From an uncultured Christensenellaceae bacterium (GTDB taxonomy: Bacteria; Bacillota; Clostridia; Christensenellales; UBA1242), in NCBI GenBank assembly GCA_910587225.1, contig CAJULT010000008.1:1-53242 (forward strand): DNA of 53,242 nucleotides. Reading direction: 5' to 3'. The notes beneath the pieces were generated by a model. That model was not told the origin of the DNA. It saw nothing but the letters and a program-made list of their open reading frames with translations, and did not search any database. Below, one piece after another: positions 7,734 to 15,085 of this stretch. The position numbers and the translations under genes were made by a program. Within the stretch, counting starts at the first letter, position 1. Each line of letters opens with the position of its first letter.

Positions 7734-7742
7734 CTCTTGTAT

Positions 7743-7782
7743 TTGGACATATTTGTCTTACTAAGTGGACAAAAATGTCCAA
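7743..7782. promoter_or_regulatory. Inverted repeat, candidate operator
   Basis: Arms TTGGACATATTTGTC (7743-7757) and GACAAAAATGTCCAA (7768-7782) are complementary apart from one position, around a 10-nt spacer. Each half contains GGACA. It lies 130 nt after the HTH gene. The form fits an operator for a dimeric regulator or a replication-control site. Confidence 0.5.
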
Positions 7783-7862
7783 GTAAATATTAAAATTAAA
7801 AAGATAGATTTATTAATATATATTTCGTGATGGCGCGCGGGTGTGCGTGTGCGCAAAAGTAA

Positions 7863-7884
7863 TATATATAATTAATTATATATA
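7863..7884. repeat. 22-nt perfect AT palindrome
   Basis: A perfect self-complementary run of A and T centred on TTAA at 7872-7875. It could be an easily unwound element, a recombination site or a weak bidirectional terminator. There is no direct evidence for any of these. Confidence 0.4.
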
Positions 7885-7922
7885 AATATAAAGAGCCTAA
7901 AAGATGGTTTTGTTGGAAATAA

Positions 7923-7953
7923 AAAGGGATTTAAGGTGTTCCCTTATCCCTTT
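7923..7953. terminator. Hairpin, possible terminator at the element-chromosome boundary
   Basis: AAAGGGAT (7923-7930) and ATCCCTTT (7946-7953) pair perfectly, with an inner TAAGG/CCTTA stem. An A-rich run precedes it and a T-rich run follows, so it could stop transcription from either side: leftward from tRNA-Glu or rightward from the element. Confidence 0.5.
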
Positions 7954-8029
7954 ATTTTGACAATTGTGTATAGGAAAAAGTCCCGTTTTACTTCAATTAT
8001 CTTCCAATGTTCGACTAAATGCGTACTGG

Positions 8030-8101
8030 TAGCCTCTAGGGGAATCGAACCCCTGATTCAGCCGTGAGAGGGCTGCGTCTTAACCGCTTGACCAAGAGGC
8101 C
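8030..8101 (-). tRNA. tRNA-Glu (CTC)
   Basis: On the - strand the 72-nt sequence folds as a full cloverleaf: acceptor GGCCTCT/AGAGGCT (G·T at 1-72), D-stem GTC/GAC, anticodon stem CAGCC/GGCTG with loop CTCTCAC (anticodon CTC), T-stem AGGGG/CCCCT with loop TTCGATT, and discriminator A. No CCA is encoded. The 3' end faces the phage-like region at 48-7612, the usual orientation for integration into a tRNA gene. Confidence 0.95.
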
Positions 8102-8121
8102 ATGACTAGCATCGCTTAACA

Positions 8122-8150
8122 AGTATAACAAATCTTATTTAAAAAATCAA
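8122..8150 (-). promoter_or_regulatory. Promoter of tRNA-Glu
   Basis: -35 TTGATT (8145-8150), a 17-nt spacer and -10 TATACT (8122-8127) on the - strand, about 20 nt upstream of the mature tRNA 5' end. Confidence 0.7.
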
Positions 8151-8170
8151 CAAAAAAATGGTTTTTTAAT

Positions 8171-8203
8171 AAAAAAATGATCGGTAAAACGACCATTTTT
8201 TTT
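8171..8203 (-). terminator. Terminator of the heptose operon
   Basis: On the - strand ATGGTCG and CGATCAT pair (one G·U) around a 6-nt loop and are followed by a T run. The wobble pairs only in the - strand transcript, which fits termination after gmhA. Confidence 0.75.
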
Positions 8204-8225
8204 ATTAAGTACAATTCTTACATAC

Positions 8226-8876
8226 TCAAGCTTCAAATAATTCACTTTCCACGCACAGACAAATTAAGTGATAAATTGGAAGGTGCATCTCCTGTATTCT
8301 GTACACTATATTGCTTGGTACATTAATCAGTACATCGGCAATTTCTTTAAGTTTTCCACCAGTTTCACCAGTAAGGGCTATTACTTTAATTCCCATTACT
8401 TTTGCAAGCTTACAAGCATGAAGTACATTTTTCGAATTTCCACTCGTAGATATTCCAAGGAGAATATCACCTTTAATGCCAAGAGCATTAACAAGCTGAG
8501 CAAAAACGTACTTTTCATCACAGTCATTTAAAAATGCAGTGTTATATGCACAAAAAGATGTTAAAGGTATGGCTTTCACACCACACTGCAAATTGTTAGC
8601 CATAGTGCTTCCCTCTTCACCATATGCTTCAAACAATTTCTTCTGAAGCGTTTGAGGGACTCTTCGCTTAAGCGCAAAAGATTTCAAAAGTTCACCAGCA
8701 ATATGTTCACAATCAGCAGCAGAGCCACCATTTCCACAAATCAAAAGTTTGTTTTGCTCTTTCAGTCCCCCCCCCGCGATCAATGAAATTGCCTCCTTGA
8801 TTTGTGGCTCTAGATATTTAAGTTCACTATTTCTTTCCATAAAATTTTTTATATAATTTAAAGTTATTTCTTTCAT
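8226..8876 (-). CDS. gmhA: Phosphoheptose isomerase (SIS domain)
   Basis: 216 residues. It converts sedoheptulose 7-phosphate to D-glycero-D-manno-heptose 7-phosphate, the first step to GDP-heptose. The sugar-isomerase (SIS) hallmarks are present: CGNGGSAADCEHIAGEL near residues 47-65, GISTSGNSKNV in the middle, and the C-terminal EMHLPIYHLIC helix. Length is near the family norm. GGGGAGA precedes the ATG, and the upstream hddC-gmhB stop is 11 nt away, so it is the last gene of the heptose operon. The codons for Ala34-Gly37 contain nine consecutive G on the coding strand (8767-8775). Slippage there would frameshift the protein early, so expression may be phase-variable. Confidence 0.92.
   Translation of the reverse strand: MKEITLNYIKNFMERNSELKYLEPQIKEAISLIAGGGLKEQNKLLICGNGGSAADCEHIAGELLKSFALKRRVPQTLQKKLFEAYGEEGSTMANNLQCGVKAIPLTSFCAYNTAFLNDCDEKYVFAQLVNALGIKGDILLGISTSGNSKNVLHACKLAKVMGIKVIALTGETGGKLKEIADVLINVPSNIVYRIQEMHLPIYHLICLCVESELFEA
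8767..8775 (-). repeat. G9 homopolymer tract inside gmhA
   Basis: Nine G on the coding strand at codons 34-37 (Ala-Gly-Gly-Gly) of gmhA. Such a tract stands out in this AT-rich sequence. Slippage by one base would truncate the enzyme before its active site. Confidence 0.85.
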
Positions 8877-8887
8877 TTTTTCTCCCC

Positions 8888-10156
8888 TTATCCCAAAATT
8901 TTATTTACTGCATCAAGTAAAGTTTCTGCCTCCCAGTCTTTTTCATTGGCATCAGATTTAATTTTTATTCCCTTAATGCCTGCATTTTGAGCAGTCATCA
9001 TATCTCTATCGGTATCGCCAATCAATATACATTTAGATAAATCCAAATTAAAATCTTTCACTGCCTTATTCAGTAGTCCAAGTTTAGGTTTTCTACAATC
9101 GCAGTCTATTTTTAAACTTTTTACTTCCCCTTCAAAGCCACTATGTGGATGGTGAGGACAATAATAATATTTATCAATATAGCACCCCTCGTGTCCGAGC
9201 AGAGTTTCAATTTTTTTAAACATCAGTTCAACTTCTTCAAAGGAAGCTTCTCCCCTAGATATTACTGGTTGATTTGATACTATGATGGTAAGATAACCGC
9301 TTTTGTTAATTTTCTTTATAGCCTCACTTGCGGTTGGACATAGTTCAATATCTTCAACGCTGCGAATAAAGTTTTTATAAATATTTATTGTGCCATCTCT
9401 ATCTAGAAAAATTGCTTTTTGCTTATTTTTAAGATTTTTTGCTTGAACAAGCCCACTTTTCAAGTCTTTTTCTGTCAATTCAAACCTTTCTTTTGTCCCT
9501 ATATCCTTTATGTATTCAGGTGAGTTATAGGCATAAACAACATTTAAAGGAATAAATGAATTTACAAAATCATGTTCCATATTGACTTTTTTCAGCTCAG
9601 TAAAATATGATAGGGTTTCTGGCTCTATAATTAAAATACCTGCATTTACATTGTTTTTATAGTAAAAATTTCTTTCCGAGTTTTTATCATTAAGCTCCGT
9701 CACCCTACCATTTTCATCTTCTATTATTAAGTCACTATCATAGGGATGAATGTTTGGATGAACAAAAAGTGTTATTAGTCCTCCCTTATCTTTGTGATAA
9801 GCTAGCATCCGTGAAATATCAATATCAAAAATGACATCTCCCGGACATATAAAAAGACTATCATTTATCTTATTTTTGAGATAATAAAGTGCGCCACCCG
9901 AACCGAGAGGTTGGTCTTCTATTATGTATTGTAAATGTACTCCATAACGAGTTCCATCGCCAAAATATTCTATTATCTTTTCGTGCAAATGTCCCACGCT
10001 GAGATAAATATCAGAAATACCATTATCTTTAAGATTTTGAATGATATACTCTAAAATCGGTTTTCCACACATCAGCGCCATAGGCTTTGGTATTTCGTTG
10101 TGAGTTATATTTGCAAGACGAGTACCCTTGCCGCCTGCGAGAACTAAAGCTTTCAT
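8888..10156 (-). CDS. Bifunctional heptose-1-P guanylyltransferase / heptose-1,7-bisphosphate phosphatase (HddC-GmhB fusion)
   Basis: 422 residues in two domains. Residues 1 to about 235 are a sugar nucleotidyltransferase: LVLAGGKGTRL at the N-terminus, KPM for phosphate binding, then GSGGALYYLK and a CPGDVIFDIDI metal site. This half should make GDP-heptose (HddC role). Residues about 246-422 are a HAD-superfamily phosphatase of the GmhB/histidinol-phosphatase type: FLDRDGTIN nucleophile, VSNQPVISRG, a zinc-binding CPHHPHSGF with CDCRKPKLG, and GDTDRD. This half removes the 7-phosphate. The ATG overlaps the hddA stop by one base (TAATG). Fusion of steps 3 and 4 fits the operon, which thus encodes all four activities. 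That it uses GTP rather than ATP is inferred from the hddA neighbour. Confidence 0.88.
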   Translation of the reverse strand: MKALVLAGGKGTRLANITHNEIPKPMALMCGKPILEYIIQNLKDNGISDIYLSVGHLHEKIIEYFGDGTRYGVHLQYIIEDQPLGSGGALYYLKNKINDSLFICPGDVIFDIDISRMLAYHKDKGGLITLFVHPNIHPYDSDLIIEDENGRVTELNDKNSERNFYYKNNVNAGILIIEPETLSYFTELKKVNMEHDFVNSFIPLNVVYAYNSPEYIKDIGTKERFELTEKDLKSGLVQAKNLKNKQKAIFLDRDGTINIYKNFIRSVEDIELCPTASEAIKKINKSGYLTIIVSNQPVISRGEASFEEVELMFKKIETLLGHEGCYIDKYYYCPHHPHSGFEGEVKSLKIDCDCRKPKLGLLNKAVKDFNLDLSKCILIGDTDRDMMTAQNAGIKGIKIKSDANEKDWEAETLLDAVNKILG

Positions 10157-11187
10157 TATTCAATCACCCAACTTTCTACGCCGTTCTTGGCAAATTTTAC
10201 ATTATACACAAGTCCGCCATAAGTCTTCATTGCGTCTATGAGTTTTTGTCTGTTCATAGGATTGACAAACAACATCAAAAAACCACCTCCGCCAGCACCT
10301 GAAACTTTAACGGCTTCCGCCCCATTCTTCATTGCAAAGTTGATAGTCTTTTCCAGTTCTACATTTGAAACAATTGAAGAGGTTTTCTTTTTGTTTTCCC
10401 ACGCATCTCTTAGAATTTGTGCGAACTGTTCAATATTCCCCACAAGAAAGCAATCTTTCATAAAATATGCCGACTGCTTTAACTTATGCATTGCCTCCAT
10501 AGTTTTCTCATTTTTATTAGCTGCATTTTTTATTTGCTCACTTATAATCATAGCGCTGCTTCTACTTCTGCCACTATAATACAATAAAAGCGAACATTCC
10601 ATTTCATTAATGATGCCTTTTTCCACTCTCAATGAGTTCACAATGGTACTTCTATCTTGTTTAAATTCCATAAGATTAATACCACCAAAAACAGCACTAT
10701 ATTGATCCTGCTTTCCACCTGCAAGTTTTAAATCTTCCCTCTCAATGCTATATGCAAGTTCCGCTTTTTGATAATCATTTAAACCGAGTCCAAGCCATCT
10801 ATTGAAGGCTTCAAGAATGGCAACCACCATTGTAGAAGATGTGCCTAAACCCGAACCAACAGGTGCGTCATTTGATGTACTCATGATAAAAGAAAGTGGC
10901 TTACCATTGTTATAGTCTTTTACAATTCTATTATAGACCCCTTTGTGTAAGATTAAATTATCATCTACTATGTCAAAATGTGGTACACTTTGAGTATCCA
11001 AAACATTGTTATTATCGTAGGCGGTGATTTTAATTCTATTATCGCTAGTCGGAATGATGGAGCAATAAGCATACATCGAAATGGCAGCATTAAACACAGC
11101 GCCTCCGTAAACATCACTATAACTTAATAGATCTGTTCCCCCACCTCCGAGGCCAAGTCTTAATGGGGCTCTACTTCTTATCTTCAT
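10156..11187 (-). CDS. hddA: D-glycero-alpha-D-manno-heptose 7-phosphate kinase
   Basis: 343 residues of the GHMP kinase family. The N-terminal motif RAPLRLGLGGGGTDLLSY is typical of HddA, the ATP-loop motif is VGSGLGTSSTMVVAIL (about residues 110-125), and the C-terminal motif is KVSGAGGGGFLML (about 295-307). It phosphorylates heptose 7-phosphate at C1 to give the alpha-1,7-bisphosphate, committing to the GDP-heptose branch rather than the ADP-heptose branch of LPS. It is the first gene of the operon; ATAGGAGA precedes the ATG. GDP-heptose supplies S-layer or capsular glycans in Gram-positives. No glycosyltransferase lies beside it, so the acceptor glycan is unknown. Confidence 0.9.
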   Translation of the reverse strand: MKIRSRAPLRLGLGGGGTDLLSYSDVYGGAVFNAAISMYAYCSIIPTSDNRIKITAYDNNNVLDTQSVPHFDIVDDNLILHKGVYNRIVKDYNNGKPLSFIMSTSNDAPVGSGLGTSSTMVVAILEAFNRWLGLGLNDYQKAELAYSIEREDLKLAGGKQDQYSAVFGGINLMEFKQDRSTIVNSLRVEKGIINEMECSLLLYYSGRSRSSAMIISEQIKNAANKNEKTMEAMHKLKQSAYFMKDCFLVGNIEQFAQILRDAWENKKKTSSIVSNVELEKTINFAMKNGAEAVKVSGAGGGGFLMLFVNPMNRQKLIDAMKTYGGLVYNVKFAKNGVESWVIE

Positions 11188-11213
11188 TATCCAATCTCCT
11201 ATTAACTACAATC

Positions 11214-11243
11214 AGTTTACATTCCCCCTTCCACTTTTGTCAA
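11214..11243 (-). promoter_or_regulatory. Putative promoter of the heptose operon
   Basis: -35 TTGACA (11238-11243), an 18-nt spacer and -10 TAAACT (11214-11219) on the - strand, 26 nt before the hddA ATG. The -35 is perfect; the -10 is only fair. Confidence 0.5.
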
Positions 11244-11269
11244 GCGAATGTCAATCAAATTAAAAACAA

Positions 11270-11296
11270 AAAAAGATAGCACTAAGCTATCTTTTT
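11270..11296 (-). terminator. Terminator after rpoC
   Basis: AAAAAGATAGC and GCTATCTTTTT pair perfectly around a 5-nt loop. On the - strand a U run follows. It lies 2 nt beyond the rpoC stop codon and separates rpoBC from the heptose operon. Confidence 0.85.
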
Positions 11297-11297
11297 A

Positions 11298-14200
11298 TTA
11301 CATTGCAATTGTTGAATCAACTGGGCTTTCTTCTTCATCTTTAACCACAACTGGCATAACTGAACGATATGAACGCACGCCTGTTCCGGCTGGGATAAGT
11401 TTACCAATGATAACATTCTCTTTAAGTCCGAGAAGATGATCGACTTTGCCTTTAACTGCTGCGTCAGTAAGCGTTCTTGAAGTCTCTTGGAAGGATGCAG
11501 CTGAAAGGAAGGATTCTGTAGCAAGAGAAGCTTTGGTAATACCAAGCAAGATTCTCTTAACAGTAGCAGGAACGCCGCCTTCTTGAAGCACTCTTTCATT
11601 CTCTTCGTCACACTTATAAACATCAACCACTTCACCAGGAAGAAGATTTGTATCACCGCTTGACTCAACCTTAACTTTCTTAAGCATTTGTCTTACGATA
11701 ATTTCAACGTGTTTATCGTTAACTTGAACGTCTTGTCCGCGATAAGTTGAAATAACTTGGTTGAGAAGGTATTCTTGAACGCCTTTCACGCCCTTCATTC
11801 TAAGAAGGTCAGCAGGGTTAATTGCACCCACGGTAAGCTGACTACCAGGTTCAACAGTTTCACCCTGTTTTACGTTAAGAATTGCAGGTTTCTTTGCCTC
11901 GTATACCACATCTCCTTCACGAGAAGCAACTGTGATATAGAAGTATTTTGCATCTTGTTTTATAGATACCTTTCCAGCAACTTCACTTAAAATACATTCA
12001 CCTTTTGGCTTTCTTGCCTCGAAGATTTCTTCGACACGAGGAAGACCTTGTGTAATATCAAGTGCAGCCGCAATACCACCGGAGTGGAAGGTACGAAGTG
12101 TAAGCTGTGTACCCGGCTCACCAATTGATTGAGCTGCGATAGTACCAACAGCCTCACCGATTGTTACCATGTTCTTACCAGCAAGGTCACGGCCATAACA
12201 TTTAGCACATACACCATGCTTGCAACGGCAGGTAAGAAGTGAACGGATTTGAACTTTTGTAATTCCCGCTTTTTCAACTTCTTCAGCCTGAGCTTTTGAA
12301 ATCATAGTATTTGCAGGAACGATTACTTCGCCTGTTGCAGGATTTACAATCTCGTCAACAGCAACACGGCCATAAATTCTTTCACTTAACTTTTCTTGAA
12401 CTGCCCCGTCAGCAACAAGGTCACTTACCCAAACGCCTTTTACATTTTCACCAGCGTCTGCAAAGCAGTCTTCGGTAGTTACCACAACATCTTGTGAGAT
12501 ATCAACAAGACGACGAGTAAGGTAACCAGAGTCCGCAGTCTTAAGCGCAGTATCGGTAAGACCTTTACGCGCACCACGCGCTGAAAGGAAATATTCGATA
12601 GGTGACAAACCTTTTCTAAAGCTTGCTTTAATTGGGTTATCCACGATTTCACCGGAAGCGGTCGCTTTAATACCAATCATTCCGCAGACGTTAGTAAGCT
12701 GGTCCTCACTACCACGCGCTTTTGAAGTAACCATAATGCTAAATGGGTTAAACTGGTCGAAAGTGCCAAGAAGTTTAGATTTGATTTGACCACGAGCCTC
12801 GTTCCAAATGTCACGGTTGTTTCTAAGTTTTTCGTCAAGAGTGATAAGGCCTCTACGAAGAAGCTTTTCGTTTTCAAGAGCTTTACCCTCTGCCTCTTTA
12901 ACGATTTCTTCCTTAAATTTAGGCTCTTCAATATCGAAGATATTTACAGTAAGCGCTGCCAAAGTTGAGAATTTATAACCGGTTTCTTTAATGCGGTCAA
13001 CAAGTTTAGCACATTCGCTAGTACCAAGCACATTATATGCTCTGCCAATAATATCTTTAAGGTCAGCCTTTTTAAGAGCCTTATTAATTTCTGGCTCGCA
13101 AATATTCTCTTCCTTAGTTCTATCAACATAGCCAAGGTTTTGTGGAATAGCATCATTGAAGATAAGTCTTCCAATAGAAGTTTTTACAAGTTTAGAGTAA
13201 GTCTTGCCATCAACCTTTTTAGTAAGACGGATATTTGCTTCTGCTTGAAGTGCAAGATTGCCAGTTTGATATGCAATCATAGCCTCTTCTTTAGAAGCAT
13301 AGATATTCCCCTCTCCCTCACTTCCAGGTCTAACCATTGTCATATATGCGCAGCCAAGTACGATATCTTGGTCAGGAGTAACGATTGGGTTACCATCTGA
13401 AAGTTTTAAGAGGTTGTTTGAAGCAAGCATAAGTGTTCTTGCCTCAGTTCTTGCATCGATTGAAAGAGGTACGTGTACAGACATCTGGTCACCGTCGAAG
13501 TCCGCGTTGAAAGCAGGACATACAGATGGGTGAAGCTTAATTGCACGTCCTTCAACAAGGACAGGCTCAAAAGCTTGAACAGAAAGTCTGTGAAGTGTAG
13601 GCGCACGGTTAAGGAAAACTGGGTGGTCTTTAATAACTTCAGCCAAAATATCCCAAACAACAGGTTTTTCCTTATCAATCATGCGCTTTGCAGCTTTGAT
13701 ATTGTGAGATTTGTTAAGTTCTACAAGGCGGTTGATAATAAATGGTTTGAAAAGTTCAAGCGCCATTTCTTTTGGAAGTCCGCATTGATACATTTTAAGT
13801 TCAGGTCCAACAACGATAACGCTTCGACCAGAATAGTCAACACGTTTACCAAGAAGGTTTAATCTGAAACGTCCCTGTTTTCCGCCAAGCATAGCGGTAA
13901 GTGATTTAAGGTCGCGCTGCTTCGAAGATTGAACAGCCTTTCCCCTCTTACCATTGTCAATAAGGTTATCAACTGACTCTTGAAGCATACGCTTTTCGTT
14001 ACGGATAATAACGTCAGGAGCGCCAAGCTCAATAAGTTTTTTAAGACGATTATTTCTGTTAATTACGCGTCTATAAAGATCGTTAAGGTCACTAGTTGCA
14101 TATCTACCACCATCCAGTGGAACCATAGGTCTAAGTTCTGGTGGAAGAACAGGAATAACATCAAGCACCATCCAAGTTGGGTTGTTTCCGCTCTTAATAA

Positions 14201-14849
14201 AGCTTTCAACAACGTCAAGTTTTTTCATAGCTTTAATGCGTTTTTGTCCCTTCATGTTTGGAAGAGTCTCTTTAAGAGTTTTCGACTCTTTTTCAAGGTC
14301 AACTTCGCTAAGAAGGCGCTTAATAGCGTCAGCACCCATACCAGCCTCAAAGCTGTTTGCTCCGAACTTTTCAACCGCTTCACGATATTCTTTATCGGTA
14401 ATTACCTGTTTGTAAAGGAAATCAGTGTTTTTAGGGTCTAAAACGACATAGCAAACATAATAAACCACCTGTTCAAGTGCTTTAGGAGTCATTTCAAGCA
14501 GTGTACCAATCTTAGAAGGCACATTTCTGAAGAACCAAATATGAGTACATGGGGCAGCAAGTTCAATGTGTCCCATTCTCTCACGGCGAACCTTCGCTCT
14601 GGTAACTTCTACACCACACTTATCGCAGACTACGCCTTTGTAACGTACTCTCTTATACTTTCCGCAGTGGCATTCCCAGTCCTTTCTAGGTCCGAAAATT
14701 TTCTCGCAGAAAAGACCGTCCTTCTCTGGTTTTTGAGTACGGTAATTGATAGTTTCCGGCTTAGTAACTTCACCATGAGACCATTCTCTGATCTTCTCTG
14801 GTGAAGCAATGCCGATTCTAATTGAATCAAAGTTGTTTAATTCAAACAT
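11298..14849 (-). CDS. rpoC: DNA-directed RNA polymerase subunit beta'
   Basis: 1183 residues, the usual Firmicutes length without the large lineage insertions. Visible landmarks: the N-terminal zinc site CHCGKYKRVRYKGVVCDKCGVEV, the catalytic NADFDGDQM that binds the active-site Mg, the second zinc cluster near CRCKHGVCAKCYGRDL, and the bridge-helix/trigger-loop region around TLRTFHSGGIAAALDITQGL (Ser where many relatives have Thr in RTFHTGG). The C-terminus ends ...KDEEESPVDSTIAM. It starts after a weak AAAGGAAAAAGTGTT site. It lies downstream of rpoB, from which it is separated by an unusually long 236-nt palindromic spacer, and ends in a strong terminator. Confidence 0.98.
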   Translation of the reverse strand: MFELNNFDSIRIGIASPEKIREWSHGEVTKPETINYRTQKPEKDGLFCEKIFGPRKDWECHCGKYKRVRYKGVVCDKCGVEVTRAKVRRERMGHIELAAPCTHIWFFRNVPSKIGTLLEMTPKALEQVVYYVCYVVLDPKNTDFLYKQVITDKEYREAVEKFGANSFEAGMGADAIKRLLSEVDLEKESKTLKETLPNMKGQKRIKAMKKLDVVESFIKSGNNPTWMVLDVIPVLPPELRPMVPLDGGRYATSDLNDLYRRVINRNNRLKKLIELGAPDVIIRNEKRMLQESVDNLIDNGKRGKAVQSSKQRDLKSLTAMLGGKQGRFRLNLLGKRVDYSGRSVIVVGPELKMYQCGLPKEMALELFKPFIINRLVELNKSHNIKAAKRMIDKEKPVVWDILAEVIKDHPVFLNRAPTLHRLSVQAFEPVLVEGRAIKLHPSVCPAFNADFDGDQMSVHVPLSIDARTEARTLMLASNNLLKLSDGNPIVTPDQDIVLGCAYMTMVRPGSEGEGNIYASKEEAMIAYQTGNLALQAEANIRLTKKVDGKTYSKLVKTSIGRLIFNDAIPQNLGYVDRTKEENICEPEINKALKKADLKDIIGRAYNVLGTSECAKLVDRIKETGYKFSTLAALTVNIFDIEEPKFKEEIVKEAEGKALENEKLLRRGLITLDEKLRNNRDIWNEARGQIKSKLLGTFDQFNPFSIMVTSKARGSEDQLTNVCGMIGIKATASGEIVDNPIKASFRKGLSPIEYFLSARGARKGLTDTALKTADSGYLTRRLVDISQDVVVTTEDCFADAGENVKGVWVSDLVADGAVQEKLSERIYGRVAVDEIVNPATGEVIVPANTMISKAQAEEVEKAGITKVQIRSLLTCRCKHGVCAKCYGRDLAGKNMVTIGEAVGTIAAQSIGEPGTQLTLRTFHSGGIAAALDITQGLPRVEEIFEARKPKGECILSEVAGKVSIKQDAKYFYITVASREGDVVYEAKKPAILNVKQGETVEPGSQLTVGAINPADLLRMKGVKGVQEYLLNQVISTYRGQDVQVNDKHVEIIVRQMLKKVKVESSGDTNLLPGEVVDVYKCDEENERVLQEGGVPATVKRILLGITKASLATESFLSAASFQETSRTLTDAAVKGKVDHLLGLKENVIIGKLIPAGTGVRSYRSVMPVVVKDEEESPVDSTIAM

Positions 14850-14882
14850 AACACTTTTTCCTTTTTAAAATTTGTTACTTGT

Positions 14883-14895
14883 GCGATTTAATCGC
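14883..14895. repeat. 13-nt palindrome upstream of rpoC
   Basis: GCGATTTAATCGC, arms GCGATT/AATCGC, lies about 34 nt before the rpoC ATG and just downstream, in the direction of transcription, of the larger hairpins in the rpoB-rpoC spacer. Confidence 0.4.
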
Positions 14896-14902
14896 AATTT
14901 TG

Positions 14903-15068
14903 TCAATAAATTTTATAGGGGAAGCGCTTTGCGCGGCTATAAAATTTATTGACCACCTCTCCCCGCCAGAAAATTGTCGGTACGAAATTTTCAAGGGGGC
15001 GGAAAGGGGCACGCGGGGGAAACGGATTTTAGCCACTAGCCGTTAGGCGTACTGGCGTTTAAAAATCC
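14903..15068. repeat. Cluster of three inverted repeats in the rpoB-rpoC spacer
   Basis: Three stem-loops follow one another. 14903-14918 TCAATAAATTTTATAG pairs perfectly with 14937-14952 around a GCGC-containing loop. 14963-15002 holds CCGCC-GAAAATT against AATTTTC-GGCGG. 15024-15068 holds GGATTTT against AAAATCC with inner GCC/GGC pairs. The patch is locally G-rich (GGGGGCGG, GCGGGGG), unlike its surroundings. It could be an RNase III processing region, an attenuator or a small non-autonomous repeat insertion. The same element was not noticed elsewhere in the window. Confidence 0.65.
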
Positions 15069-15085
15069 TAGTTGCCGCCCGCGAG

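Larger units (their letters stand above)
7613..8029. other. 417-nt non-coding stretch with several inverted repeats and a DnaA box
   Basis: No convincing gene. Contents: a hairpin AGCGACC/GGTCGCT (7668-7689); a consensus DnaA box, TTATCCACA on the - strand (7725-7733); a 15-nt inverted repeat (7743-7782); an alternating GT/GC patch (about 7833-7855); a 22-nt AT palindrome (7863-7884); and an AAAGGGAT/ATCCCTTT hairpin (7923-7953). It lies between the HTH gene and the 3' end of tRNA-Glu. Confidence 0.6.

Noticed and set aside
7863..7884. XerCD dif site
   Set aside because: The AT palindrome does not match the dif consensus with its distinct XerC and XerD arms.
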